A stretch of DNA of 64,000 nt from Brevundimonas sp. EYE_349. GTDB taxonomy: Bacteria > Pseudomonadota > Alphaproteobacteria > Caulobacterales > Caulobacteraceae. Positions 50,700-59,305 of this stretch are shown here, one piece after another; within the stretch, counting starts at the first letter, position 1, and the number at the start of each line of letters is the position of its first letter. The DNA is taken from positions 62,001 to 126,000 of the forward strand of contig NZ_JAHXPB010000003.1 of the NCBI RefSeq assembly GCF_023147505.1, given 5' to 3'. The notes under the pieces were generated by a model. That model searched no databases. It was not told the origin of the DNA and saw only the letters and a list, made by a program, of their open reading frames with translations. Position numbers and translations under genes: made by a program.

Positions 50700-51805
50700 G
50701 CGATCAAGCGGTCCTCAACGGCGTCATTGGCGCGCACGGCCGAGGCGTGGTGCATCTCGACAAGCTCGACATAGAGCTGCTCGTAGGCGTCGACCATGCG
50801 CCCCATGTCGCAGGCCGCTTCCGCCCTGGCGCGACAGGCCGACCGTGAAAGACTGATGGCCTCCACGATCGCGCGCGCCAAGTCCTCAACGTCGTCGGGT
50901 CGGGCCAAGGCGCCGCAGTCCTTTGTGAGGATGTCGGGAATGGCCCCACGAGCGAAGGCGGCGACGGGTGTGCCGCACGCCAAGGCCTCCGCCACCACCA
51001 GCCCATAGGGTTCATCCCAAAGAGGGGTGCAGACGAAGGCGGCGGCCTTTCCGATCTCTTGCGACAAGGCGTCGTGGTCCAGGTGACCCAGATAGAGGGT
51101 GTTCGACGTCAACCGCGGCGCAATCTCGGTGGCGAAATAGGTCTCGTCCAGGATGGGCCCTGCGAACCGGAGGGGAATTCCGGCGCGCGCGGCGGCGTCG
51201 AGCCCCAGATGAAGCCCTTTTTCCGGGACGATCCTGCCGAACCAGATCAGATGGGGCGGGTCGTCGATGCGGTCGCCCCAGGCGAAGCGCTGCAAATCGA
51301 TCCCATTGGGAATGACCCGGTCGATGGCGCGGACATGGCTCCATTGCCGACGCATGGCTTCCGAAACGCTGACGAACCTGGCCATCGGCGCGCGCGCCTC
51401 GCGAATACCGCTCTCCAGCCAGCAAAAGGGGGGCGTATGCAGCGTGGTGACCATGGGCATCGGCAGGGTCTCGGCCATCGAGACCGGGAGATAATGCAGG
51501 CTGTTGTTATGGATTATGTCGAACGCACTGCGCCGAAGTCGGCCCATCAGGGAGAGATAGGCGTGATGCTCCTTGAAGAAGGCGACATCGCTCGCCTCGG
51601 CGGTGCCGACCTTCGAGATTTCCGTCTGATCGCAGACGGCTTCAAGACCCAGCTCCGGGTTGGAATGCGTCGCCGCAAACAGCGTGACCGCATGACCCTT
51701 CTTGCGAAGTTGCTGACAGAGGAGATGGGTGTGCATTTCAAGGCCGCCCGCAAACGGCTCGGCGATCGGATATTTGAGATGGGCGATAACGCCGATGCGC
51801 ATCAA
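50696..51805 (-). CDS. Family 4 glycosyltransferase
   Basis: A 369-residue GT-B-fold enzyme. The N-terminus shows YPIAEPFAGGLEMHTHLLCQQL, the glycine-rich acceptor loop of GT4. The C-terminal half shows WFGRIVPEKGLHLGLDAA and then EPYGLVVAEALACGTPVAAF, the EX7E donor-phosphate motif. It is the first gene of a seven-gene overlapping operon, so any promoter must lie in the 274 bases between it and the DUF1810 gene. Donor and acceptor sugars are unknown. Confidence 0.88.
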   Translation of the reverse strand: MMRIGVIAHLKYPIAEPFAGGLEMHTHLLCQQLRKKGHAVTLFAATHSNPELGLEAVCDQTEISKVGTAEASDVAFFKEHHAYLSLMGRLRRSAFDIIHNNSLHYLPVSMAETLPMPMVTTLHTPPFCWLESGIREARAPMARFVSVSEAMRRQWSHVRAIDRVIPNGIDLQRFAWGDRIDDPPHLIWFGRIVPEKGLHLGLDAAARAGIPLRFAGPILDETYFATEIAPRLTSNTLYLGHLDHDALSQEIGKAAAFVCTPLWDEPYGLVVAEALACGTPVAAFARGAIPDILTKDCGALARPDDVEDLARAIVEAISLSRSACRARAEAACDMGRMVDAYEQLYVELVEMHHASAVRANDAVEDRLIA

Positions 51806-52079
51806 TGCCGTCCGTGACCGACAACCCGATCCCCCTCGGATCGGTCCATGGCGTTACGCCTGGGTTTCAAAGTCGATGCGGGGCCGTTCGTTCCTGTGTG
51901 CGGTTTCGCTCCCGGCCTCGTCGAGGCTGGAGTTGTCGGTCGACCGTCCAGCGCCGCCCCCACACAATACGGCTATGGCCGTCAGGATCCAGCATCGAGC
52001 GCATCCTGAGGGCGCAAGGGTCATCGCCGACGCCTGAACTGCGCAACGACGACGAAACGCCCGGAACGCCAACTCCTGT

Positions 52080-52520
52080 TCAAAGGCGATCCGGCCCGAT
52101 CCGGGCGGCCGCCACGAGAGTCGATGTCAGCGGATCAGGCGACAGAGCCCAGCGTGTGAGCGCCGCCTCAAACACGGTCGGGTTGATCGCCACGGCGGCG
52201 AAGAGCGTCATCGACGACCGAAACTTGAGATCATCCGGCGATCCGAAGAGCTGGCGCAACGACGCCGCCGGCGCCGTTGTCGCTGTCTGGGCGGCGCGGC
52301 GCAGCCGCTCGCTCAAGACGGGATCCGCCATATAGGCCTGCGCCTCAGCAAAAGATGTGATCCCATAGAAGGCGGCAGTCGAAGACCGCCCTAAAGATCG
52401 GGCTTGCGGAAAGATGAACCACATCCAATGGCCCGCCTTGCGACCGGCGGCGAGCTCGGCCATCGCCCGCTCGAACACCGGGTCTTGCGCCTCGACGAAG
52501 CGGTTCAGCCCTGCCGTCAT
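52080..52520 (-). CDS. DUF1810-family protein
   Basis: A 146-residue protein with the DUF1810 hallmark LNRFVEAQDPVFERAMAEL...GHWMWFIFPQ near the N-terminus and the FGSPDDLKFRSSMTLF segment near residue 95. The family is widespread and uncharacterised biochemically; the fold is helical. The ATG 52520 overlaps the stop of the preceding small gene (ATGA). Function cannot be inferred from its neighbours. Confidence 0.85.
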   Translation of the reverse strand: MTAGLNRFVEAQDPVFERAMAELAAGRKAGHWMWFIFPQARSLGRSSTAAFYGITSFAEAQAYMADPVLSERLRRAAQTATTAPAASLRQLFGSPDDLKFRSSMTLFAAVAINPTVFEAALTRWALSPDPLTSTLVAAARIGPDRL

Positions 52521-52855
52521 TCGCGCGTATCGCCCAAATCTTCGAACCAGTCTGCATAGGGGGTGTTCAGCGCCATGTGGCGGTTGAAATCGGGCGAGCC
52601 GTCGGCCCACCAGACCGGTCCCCGTTCGCCTAAACCGACCTTGGCCTTGTCGACCGCGCGCCGCGCCGTGGCCAGCGCGTCCGCGTCCCCGCTCACCCCG
52701 GCCGAGCGCACCGCCCGGCGCGCCGCCATCAACTCGCGGACGAGGCGGTCTCGTTCCCGCGCCGATAGACCGGGATCGGCGCATCGCCAGAGGCGGCCCC
52801 GCACCACGAAATACCGACCGTCCGGGGTGGCGGGATAGGACGAAGACCGTGTCAT
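52517..52855 (-). CDS. Conserved hypothetical protein (112 residues)
   Basis: A small cytosolic protein with DGRYFVVRGRLWRCADPGLS at the start, an Arg/Ala-rich helix (RERDRLVRELMAARRAVRSA), and a WWADGSPDFNRHMALNTPY segment near the end. I recognise it as a conserved hypothetical in proteobacteria but know no function. It is coupled to the DUF1810 gene by a 4-base overlap, which suggests that they act together. Confidence 0.7.
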   Translation of the reverse strand: MTRSSSYPATPDGRYFVVRGRLWRCADPGLSARERDRLVRELMAARRAVRSAGVSGDADALATARRAVDKAKVGLGERGPVWWADGSPDFNRHMALNTPYADWFEDLGDTRE

Positions 52856-53127
52856 CCCCCCAAAACGCTCAGAACGCGCAATGGCGCCGCTCTCCTCGCG
52901 GCCAGCGTGACCGCCCATGCCTTGGCATTGTCGAACCGCAGGAAGTTCTCGCTCGCAACATGCCCATTACACCAAACGGGGGCGCGCCACCGACAGACTT
53001 TTGGCCGCGGATCGAAGCCATGCTACGGGTGCAGAAGGGCCCAGTGAGTTGTCGCAGAGGGGCGATTATCTTCGGAAAAGCGCGTAATGGCGTGGCCTGA
53101 CGCCATCCCCTCTGACCCTACGGAACA

Positions 53128-54144
53128 ATGTCGATAGACCAGGCACGCACACTCTCCGTCGCCCCGATGATGGACTGGACCGACCGGCATTGCCGGGCGT
53201 TTCATCGGGCGCTGACGGGGCGGGCGTTGCTTTATACGGAGATGGTGACGGCGCCGGCGGTGGTGCATGGGGATCGCGAGCGGTTGCTGGGGTTCGACGT
53301 GGTCGAGCATCCGGTGGCGCTGCAACTGGGCGGGTCCGATCCGGCGCAGTTGGCCGAGGCGGCCAGGATCGGCGAGGCGTTCGGCTATGACGAGATCAAT
53401 CTGAACGTCGGCTGCCCGTCCGACCGGGTGCAGTCGGGTCGGTTCGGCGCGTGTCTGATGCGCGAACCCGAACTGGTCGCCGACTGCATGGCCGCGATCC
53501 GCGAGGCCGTCGCCGTGCCCGCCACCGTCAAATGCCGCATCGGGGTGGACGATCAGGACCCCGAGGTCAGCTTGTTCGCCACGGTGGACGCCTGCGCCGC
53601 CGTCGGGATCGCGGTCTTCATCGTCCATGCGCGCAAGGCCTGGCTGAAAGGTCTGTCACCCAAGGAGAACCGCGACGTGCCGCCGCTGGACTATGGGCTG
53701 GTGCGTCGGTTGAAGCGCGAGCGGCCGCATCTGAACGTGTCGATCAACGGCGGGATCGCGTCGCTGGGCGCCGCCGAGAGGTTGCTGGCCGAGGAAGACG
53801 GGGTGCGGCTGGACGGCGTCATGCTGGGGCGCGCGGCCTATCACGAGCCGGCCATCCTGGGTCAGGCGGATCGGCGCCTGTTCGGAGAGGCCGTCGCCGA
53901 TATCGACGCCTTCCAGGCGGTGGAGCGCTATCGGCCCTACATGGCCGCGCGTTTGGGCGAGGGCGTCGCCCTGTCGGCGATGACGCGCCATATGCTGGGG
54001 CTGATGCACGGCCGACCGGGCGCGCGGGCGTTCCGGCGCATCCTGACGGTGGAGGCGATCCGGCCGGGCGCGGGGCTGGAGGTGTTGGATCGCGCCGTCG
54101 AAGCGGTGCGCGAGGCCGAGGCGCGGCGCGATCAGGCGACGTAA
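53128..54144 (+). CDS. dusA: tRNA-dihydrouridine(20/20a) synthase
   Basis: A 338-residue FMN-dependent Dus enzyme. Diagnostic features are VAPMMDWTDRHCRAFHR at the start, NLNVGCPSDRVQSGRFGACLM with the catalytic Cys near residue 110, the FMN-phosphate region SINGGI near residue 208, and MLGRAAYHEP near residue 233. The DWTDRHCR opening and the length are those of the DusA subgroup, which reduces U20/U20a in the D-loop of tRNA. It is a single gene, divergent from the small 112-residue gene 272 bases away. Confidence 0.92.
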   Translation: MSIDQARTLSVAPMMDWTDRHCRAFHRALTGRALLYTEMVTAPAVVHGDRERLLGFDVVEHPVALQLGGSDPAQLAEAARIGEAFGYDEINLNVGCPSDRVQSGRFGACLMREPELVADCMAAIREAVAVPATVKCRIGVDDQDPEVSLFATVDACAAVGIAVFIVHARKAWLKGLSPKENRDVPPLDYGLVRRLKRERPHLNVSINGGIASLGAAERLLAEEDGVRLDGVMLGRAAYHEPAILGQADRRLFGEAVADIDAFQAVERYRPYMAARLGEGVALSAMTRHMLGLMHGRPGARAFRRILTVEAIRPGAGLEVLDRAVEAVREAEARRDQAT

Positions 54145-54210
54145 CTCATTCTTCAAGAGCGGCGGGCAGGATGGCGACAATCCCCTCTTTCAGTTCCCGG
54201 AAACCGCGTC

Positions 54211-54891
54211 ATGTCTCGCCATCTTCGACTGACCCCGCTGGTCATCGCCGCCTGTCTGATCCCGTGCGCGGTTCAGGCCCAGTCCAACGAGGGGGGCCGG
54301 TTCGCCGTAGGCGCCCAGGTCGGGACGCCCGGTCTGGGACTTCAGGCGCAATGGACGCTGGGCCCCAGGGTGGTGCTGCGCGGCGGTTATGACGTGCTGG
54401 ATTGGGATCGCGACCAGACCTACAAGGGCATCGATTACGACGCCAAGATCGACTTCAAGTCGCCCGGCGCCTTCGTGGACCTGCACCCGTTCGAGAATGG
54501 TTTCCTGGTGTCGGCGGGCGCCTATTTCGGCAGCCGCAAGATCGATCTGGACGCCACCCCGACCGGCAATGTGAACATCGGCGGCGCCACCTTCACCCCT
54601 GCCCAGGTTGGAACCCTGACGGGGCGGATCGATCTGGAGAAGACCGCCCCCTTCATCGGCGTCGGCTACGACAACACCTTCACCCTGAACGGCCGCTTGG
54701 GCTTTCGCCTTCTGGCCGGCGCGGCGTTCGGCGACAAGCCGAAGGTCGATCTGGATGCGCGGGGCGGAACCCTGTCGAACGACCTCGTCTTCCGTGCGCG
54801 TCTGGACGACGAAGAGCGCCAGATTCAGGACGAGGCCGACAAATACAAGGTCCTGCCGGTCGTCCAAGCCGGCCTTAATTTCAGATTCTAG
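54211..54891 (+). CDS. Outer-membrane beta-barrel protein
   Basis: A 226-residue protein with a signal peptide (cleavage near AVQAQ, residue 23), alternating amphipathic strands such as VGAQVGTPGLGLQAQWTLG and VVLRGGYDVLD, and a C-terminal aromatic strand ending LNFRF that fits the barrel-assembly signal. It probably forms an eight-stranded barrel in the outer membrane. Proteins of this size and pattern are common in Caulobacterales, but a specific function is not known. It follows dusA by 66 bases on the same strand. Confidence 0.78.
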   Translation: MSRHLRLTPLVIAACLIPCAVQAQSNEGGRFAVGAQVGTPGLGLQAQWTLGPRVVLRGGYDVLDWDRDQTYKGIDYDAKIDFKSPGAFVDLHPFENGFLVSAGAYFGSRKIDLDATPTGNVNIGGATFTPAQVGTLTGRIDLEKTAPFIGVGYDNTFTLNGRLGFRLLAGAAFGDKPKVDLDARGGTLSNDLVFRARLDDEERQIQDEADKYKVLPVVQAGLNFRF

Positions 54892-55087
54892 CCGTCAGAG
54901 AGCGGATTGGGGCGATCATGCCGAACGCGCCAGCTCGCCTGAAATATTCTTTATTTTTCGAAGGTTAACTACGAAACAAATCGTAACGCGCCGCGCATCG
55001 GGCGCGTTCGCCGCTTTCTCGCCACAAGTTAACGCGAAAAGACGCCCGCCGGCGGCGTTGGGAGCCGGCGCCTCCTGAGCCAAGCCT

Positions 55088-55645
55088 ATGATCGGCGCGT
55101 CCGCTGCTCTCGCCATGTTTTGGGCCGCCCTATCGTCGATGACGAGCGGGCCTGTCCCCTACAATGTCGCAGTCGCGGCGGATCAGGTCAGGGCTGAAAC
55201 CCCTGCCGAAACGATCAGTTCCGAAGCCGTCGAAACGGCCTTGAACGCCGAACAGACCGAACTGATGGCCAGCGATCCCGACTGGCGCGCCTCGGCCCGC
55301 CTCTATCATGCCGGCGGCGGCGGCGCGACGGGCAACGATTCCCTGGGCTGCCGCCCGATCGCCATGCGCACCGTCGCGGTCGATCCCCGCGTCATTCCGC
55401 GCCGCACCAAGCTGTTCATCCGCGAAACGGTAGGCATGCGTCTGGCCGATGGCACCATCCACGACGGCTACTGGTATGCTTCCGACACGGGCGGCGCGAT
55501 CAAGGGCCAGAAGGTCGACCTGTTCACCGGCAACGGCCGCGGCTCGATGACCCAGGCGCAACGTCTGAATATGCGGACGCTGACCATCGTGGACGCCGGC
55601 GATTTCGACGGCTGCCCCCCGGCCTGGACAAACGCCTCCAACTGA
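55088..55645 (+). CDS. Secreted 3D-domain (MltA-barrel-like) protein
   Basis: A 185-residue protein with an N-terminal hydrophobic segment, a low-complexity linker, and from about residue 70 a 3D domain: GCRPIAMRTVAVDPRVIPRRTKLFI, then SDTGGAIKGQKVDLFTG with the conserved aspartates. The 3D domain forms the double-psi barrel of MltA-type lytic transglycosylases and Rpf-like proteins, so a role in peptidoglycan turnover is likely. No other catalytic domain is present. A strong terminator follows. Confidence 0.8.
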   Translation: MIGASAALAMFWAALSSMTSGPVPYNVAVAADQVRAETPAETISSEAVETALNAEQTELMASDPDWRASARLYHAGGGGATGNDSLGCRPIAMRTVAVDPRVIPRRTKLFIRETVGMRLADGTIHDGYWYASDTGGAIKGQKVDLFTGNGRGSMTQAQRLNMRTLTIVDAGDFDGCPPAWTNASN

Positions 55646-55660
55646 TCCTGCCTGAAACGG

Positions 55661-55697
55661 AAAACGCCGGCTGACCGATCAGGTCAGCCGGCGTTTT
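55661..55697. terminator. Bidirectional intrinsic terminator
   Basis: AAAACGCCGGCTGACC and its exact complement enclose a 5-base loop; the arms end in AAAA and TTTT, so the element can terminate transcription on both strands. It lies between the convergent 3D-domain and duplicated-domain genes. Confidence 0.9.
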
Positions 55698-55721
55698 CGC
55701 GCCTGCGACGCCTGGCGGGCG

Positions 55722-56612
55722 TCAGTCCAACTCGGACACTTCCAGCGTGGATTGGACCATGCTGTCGTTATAGGTGCCGACCCAGATGTCGTAGCGACCG
55801 CTCTGGGGATTGGTGATGGTGACCTTGGGGTCCAGGTCGCCGCCGCTGTCGTCGTCACAATAGAAGCGGCCGTTCGGCGTGTTCACCAGCAGGGTGGTGT
55901 CCTCCGAAGAGCGCACGCGGAAGGTCAGATCCCCCTCGCCCGGTTCGAAGAAGATCTGGATGTCCGGCGCGGCGCTGACGGACCCCTGGCATCCCGCCTT
56001 GGCCGCCGAGGCCGGCACGGAGCCGCCGGCCATGATCGACTTGGTCCACGGATCGGGCGTGAATCCGCCACGCAGGGTGGCCGTTCCATAGTTGGGCTCC
56101 AGGTCGATGTCCGGCGCGGCGCCGGACGTGCTGTCGGAACCGCCTAGTTCGCTGATCTTCAGCGTCGATTGAACCATGCTGTCGTTATAGGTGCCCAGCC
56201 AGATGTCGTAGCGGCCGCTTTCGGGGTCCGAAATGGTCACGAGCGGGTTCAGCTCGCCGCCGCCGTCGTCGTCGCAGTACCAGCGCCCGCCGGGGGTGTT
56301 GATCAGCAGGGTGGTGTCCTCGGACGCCGCCGCGCTGATCGTTAGGTCCAGATCGCCGGCGGTGTAGTTCAGTTGCAGGTCGGGGGCGGCGCTGACCTTG
56401 CCTTCGCAACCCGACTTGGCGGCCGAGGCGGGGATGGAGCCGCCGGCCAGAATCGACTTGGTCCAGGGGTCGGGCGTGAACCCGGTCTCCAGCCGCACCG
56501 AACCGTAGTTGGGCTCCAAGGTGAAGTCGGGCTTGGCGCCGCCCTTTTGGGCGAAACTGACGCCGGGGGCCAGCAGGACCGAAGCGGCGGCGACGAAGGC
56601 GATGGATTTCAT
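55722..56612 (-). CDS. Secreted protein with two tandem ~130-residue domains
   Basis: A 296-residue exported protein (signal peptide cleaved near SFAQ, residue 22). Two copies of one domain follow, residues about 28-156 and 167-295, offset by 139. Each starts DxxLEPNYG, contains GFTPDPWTKS and GCxGxVSAAPD, and ends SGRYDIWxGTYNDSMVQSTL. The SGRYDIW region resembles bacterial pre-peptidase C-terminal or PPC-like beta-sandwich domains. Each domain also has two Cys that could pair. ATG 56612 has GGAGGG upstream; a longer frame from 56705 was rejected. Function unknown. Confidence 0.8.
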   Translation of the reverse strand: MKSIAFVAAASVLLAPGVSFAQKGGAKPDFTLEPNYGSVRLETGFTPDPWTKSILAGGSIPASAAKSGCEGKVSAAPDLQLNYTAGDLDLTISAAASEDTTLLINTPGGRWYCDDDGGGELNPLVTISDPESGRYDIWLGTYNDSMVQSTLKISELGGSDSTSGAAPDIDLEPNYGTATLRGGFTPDPWTKSIMAGGSVPASAAKAGCQGSVSAAPDIQIFFEPGEGDLTFRVRSSEDTTLLVNTPNGRFYCDDDSGGDLDPKVTITNPQSGRYDIWVGTYNDSMVQSTLEVSELD

Positions 56613-56701
56613 TGAAGCTCCCTCCAGCAACGGCTGACCGCCGCACGCAGGCATCCTAATGGCTTTCAGGTAATGGCGCAGCTTGAAATCGAAGCCGGTC
56701 G

Positions 56702-57025
56702 TCAAAACCGTCGGCGGCCCGAGATGGTTTCGAAGAACAGGCGGAAGTCACCCATCAGGCTCCACAGCGGATATTTGAACGTCGCCGGACGGTTCTTCTC
56801 GAAGAAGAAATGCCCGACCCAAGCGAAGCCGTATCCTACCAGAGGCATGGCCAGCAGCCACCAGCCGTTCTGCGTCGCCAGAAAGGCTGCGAAGGCCAGG
56901 ATCACAAAGCCCGTGCCCACGACGTGAATGCGCCGACAGATGCGGTTGGAATGCTCGTGGATGTAATAGGGATAGAAGGCCTCAAACGAGGCGTATCGTC
57001 CCTCGGGCGCGGACGGGGTGCTCAT
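56702..57025 (-). CDS. DUF962/Mpo1-like membrane protein
   Basis: A 107-residue protein with two or three hydrophobic segments and the DUF962 pattern: FEAFYPYYIHEHSNRICRRIHVVGT at the start, GYGFAWVGHFFFEKNRPATF in the middle, and LWSLMGDFRLFFE at the end. The yeast relative Mpo1 is a dioxygenase in 2-hydroxy fatty acid breakdown, and the conserved His residues are kept here. ATG 57025 was chosen; a GTG at 57031 is possible. It stands alone, between convergent or divergent neighbours. Confidence 0.85.
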   Translation of the reverse strand: MSTPSAPEGRYASFEAFYPYYIHEHSNRICRRIHVVGTGFVILAFAAFLATQNGWWLLAMPLVGYGFAWVGHFFFEKNRPATFKYPLWSLMGDFRLFFETISGRRRF

Positions 57026-57088
57026 GGACACAGCCTGCGCCCGGATTTGGCGGGTGGCAAGTCACGCGATCCGCCCGAATGCTCCCGT

Positions 57089-57190
57089 GTCATCCTGGGG
57101 CTCGAGCCCACGATCCATAAGCTTGGCCTCGAAGACCGCGTATGACGGCGACCATCGGGAATATGCATCCTCGCCACGAGGGCGAGGATG
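57089..57190. repeat. Pair of REP-like intergenic palindromes
   Basis: A decayed palindrome at 57089-57122 resembles the GTCATCC...GGATCCATAAGC elements scattered through alphaproteobacterial genomes. A perfect inverted repeat CATCCTCGCC-ACGAG-GGCGAGGATG lies at 57166-57190. They separate the DUF962 gene from the DEAD-box helicase gene, and the second may act as the helicase transcript's terminator. Confidence 0.45.
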
Positions 57191-57213
57191 ACGGGGAGCG
57201 TAGAACGGCAGAT

Positions 57214-59100
57214 TCAGCCCTTCGGCTTGCCCTTGAAGCCGTCCTTCTTGAAGCCCGGCTTGGCCTTGAACGGCTTCTTGGCGAAGGGTTTGTCGCCGGC
57301 GGGCTTGCCGCCTTCGGCCGCCTTGGGCGCCCAGGGTTTCTTCTTGAAGGGCGGGCGAGCGTCGCCCTCGCCTTCGGCGCGTTTATAGGGGGTCTTCTTG
57401 AACGGGCGATCGCCGTCTTCGCGGTTCGACTTGCCTGCGAAACGGCTGGCCTTCATCGCGCCTGGCGTCGGGGCCTCCGAAGGGGTGATGCGGACCTCGT
57501 CCTTGGACGCGGCGATGGCTTCGCGGAACGCCTTTTCGTGGGTCTTGGCGATCTCGAACCGGGTCTCTTCGGGGAAGGTGCGAATGGCGCCGATCTGGGG
57601 TTTCGAGATGCCGCCGATGCGGCAGATCAGCGGGATCAGCCATTTGGGGTCGGCGTTCTTGTTGCGGCCCACGTCCAGGCGGAACCAGGTCACATCGTCA
57701 GCGCCCAAGCGCTCGCCGGGCCAGGGCTGAGCCGCCGTGCCGTCGTCGTTTCGGACCATGCGGTCGCGCTTGGCGGGGCCGCGATCGGCGCCCGGATCGG
57801 ACAGTTCTTCCGGCGCCGGCTGCTCCTTGCGCAGCAGACGCACAAGGGCGGCGGCGATCTCGTCGGGCGTGCGCTCGGCGATCATGCGCTTGGCGACGAT
57901 CATGTCCTCGTCGGTGACTTCGGCCTCGAAGAATTCGGGCGACAGCAGGCGGCCTTCATCGGCCTTGCGGATTTCGTCGAAGGTCGGAGCGCCCGACCAG
58001 ACGGCGTCGACCCCGGCCTCGTCCATCAGCCGCTCGGCCTTGCGACGACGCGAATGCGGCACCAGCATCACGGAAACGCCCTTCTTGCCCGCACGGCCGG
58101 TCCGGCCCGAACGGTGCAGCAGGCCGGCGCGGTTCATCGGGAGTTCGGCGTGGATGACCAGACCCAGGTCCGGCAGGTCCAGACCGCGCGCGGCGACATC
58201 GGTGGCGACGCAGACGCGGGCGCGGCCGTCACGCAGCGACTGAAGCGCGTCGGTGCGCTCGCGCTGACCCATTTCGCCCGACAGCGACACGGTCGAGAAG
58301 CCGCGCTCCAGCAGCGAGGATTGCAGGTGACGCACGCTGTCGCGTGTCGAGCAGAAGACCATGGCGCGCGGCGCCTCGAACCAGCGCAGGGTGTTGACCA
58401 CCGCGTGCTCGATCTCGTTGGGCGCAATGCGATAGGCGCGGTATTCGATGTCGGCGTGCTGGCGCGTCTTGTCGGTCGCGTCGATGCGGACCGCGTCCTT
58501 CTGATAGCGTTTGGCCAGGGTGGCGATATCGCGCGCGATGGTCGCCGAGAACAGCAGGGTGCGGCGTTCGGCCGGCGCCTGATCCAGAATGAACTCCAGA
58601 TCTTCGCGGAAGCCCATGTCCAGCATCTCGTCGGCCTCGTCCAGGACGGCGACCTTCAGCTCCGACAGGTCCAGGTTGCCCCGGTCGATGTGATCCTTCA
58701 GGCGGCCCGGCGTGCCGACGACGATGTGAACGCCAAAGCCCAGGGCGCGGGCTTCGCGACGCGCATCCATGCCGCCGACGCAGGTGGCGATCTTGGCGCC
58801 GGAATCGGCGTACAGCCACTGAAGCTCGGACGCGACCTGCATGGCCAGTTCGCGGGTCGGGGCGATGGCCAGGCACAGCGGCGCGCCGCCCGGGCCGAAG
58901 ATCGGCTTGTCGCCCAGCAGGGTCGGCGCAGCGGCCAGACCGAAGGCCACCGTCTTGCCCGATCCGGTCTGGGCCGAGACCAGCAGGTCGCGATCCGCAT
59001 GTTCGCCTTCCAGAACGGCGGCCTGAACCGGAGTGGGTTCGGCATAGCCCTTGTTGATCAGGGCGCGGTCGAGCGCGGGGTGGACGGCGGGAAAGGGCAT
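57214..59100 (-). CDS. DEAD-box RNA helicase with basic C-terminal tail
   Basis: A 628-residue helicase with the full motif set: Q-motif region, AQTGSGKT (motif I, near residue 48), PTRELA, LDEADEMLDMGF (DEAD), SAT, and HRSGRTGRAG (motif VI). Residues about 430-520 resemble a DbpA-type RNA-binding domain. The last 100 residues are a Lys/Phe/Gly-rich tail (repeated FKKKPW, KPFAKKPFK units), typical of CsdA/DeaD-like helicases. The role is probably ribosome assembly or RNA decay in the cold. ATG 59100 was chosen; an in-frame TTG at 59115 is less likely. Confidence 0.9.
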   Translation of the reverse strand: MPFPAVHPALDRALINKGYAEPTPVQAAVLEGEHADRDLLVSAQTGSGKTVAFGLAAAPTLLGDKPIFGPGGAPLCLAIAPTRELAMQVASELQWLYADSGAKIATCVGGMDARREARALGFGVHIVVGTPGRLKDHIDRGNLDLSELKVAVLDEADEMLDMGFREDLEFILDQAPAERRTLLFSATIARDIATLAKRYQKDAVRIDATDKTRQHADIEYRAYRIAPNEIEHAVVNTLRWFEAPRAMVFCSTRDSVRHLQSSLLERGFSTVSLSGEMGQRERTDALQSLRDGRARVCVATDVAARGLDLPDLGLVIHAELPMNRAGLLHRSGRTGRAGKKGVSVMLVPHSRRRKAERLMDEAGVDAVWSGAPTFDEIRKADEGRLLSPEFFEAEVTDEDMIVAKRMIAERTPDEIAAALVRLLRKEQPAPEELSDPGADRGPAKRDRMVRNDDGTAAQPWPGERLGADDVTWFRLDVGRNKNADPKWLIPLICRIGGISKPQIGAIRTFPEETRFEIAKTHEKAFREAIAASKDEVRITPSEAPTPGAMKASRFAGKSNREDGDRPFKKTPYKRAEGEGDARPPFKKKPWAPKAAEGGKPAGDKPFAKKPFKAKPGFKKDGFKGKPKG

Positions 59101-59305
59101 GGGAAACCTGGGCAAACGGACAAGGGCGGTCGCCGAAACGACCGCGCCCGGCCGAGGTCAGACCTCAGGCCGGGCGAATGGTGACGCTCTATACACGGAT
59201 AAAGGCTGAAGCGGGGCGGAAAACGCCGTTCACCCTGATCCTTCAGGCGGCGTTGACCTGAAAGACGCACTTTGGGGACCGAACGCCCCTCGCCCGGACC
59301 CCGCC

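Noticed and set aside
51854..52072. A 72-codon minus-strand frame upstream of the GT4 gene with a hydrophobic segment
   Set aside because: No ribosome site, no family resemblance, and it overlaps the region expected to hold the operon promoter.
52849..53100. An 83-codon plus-strand frame between the 112-residue gene and dusA
   Set aside because: It starts inside the opposite gene, has atypical composition and no similarity to known proteins.
54960..55040. TTAAC half-sites suggesting a CtrA box before the 3D-domain gene
   Set aside because: The two TTAA elements are not spaced by seven bases, so the CtrA consensus is not met.
57142..59184. A 680-codon open frame on the plus strand opposite the DEAD-box helicase
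   Set aside because: It mirrors the GC-biased codons of the helicase, has no recognisable motif and no ribosome site. Similar long antisense frames lie opposite the symporter and the IlvD-type dehydratase.
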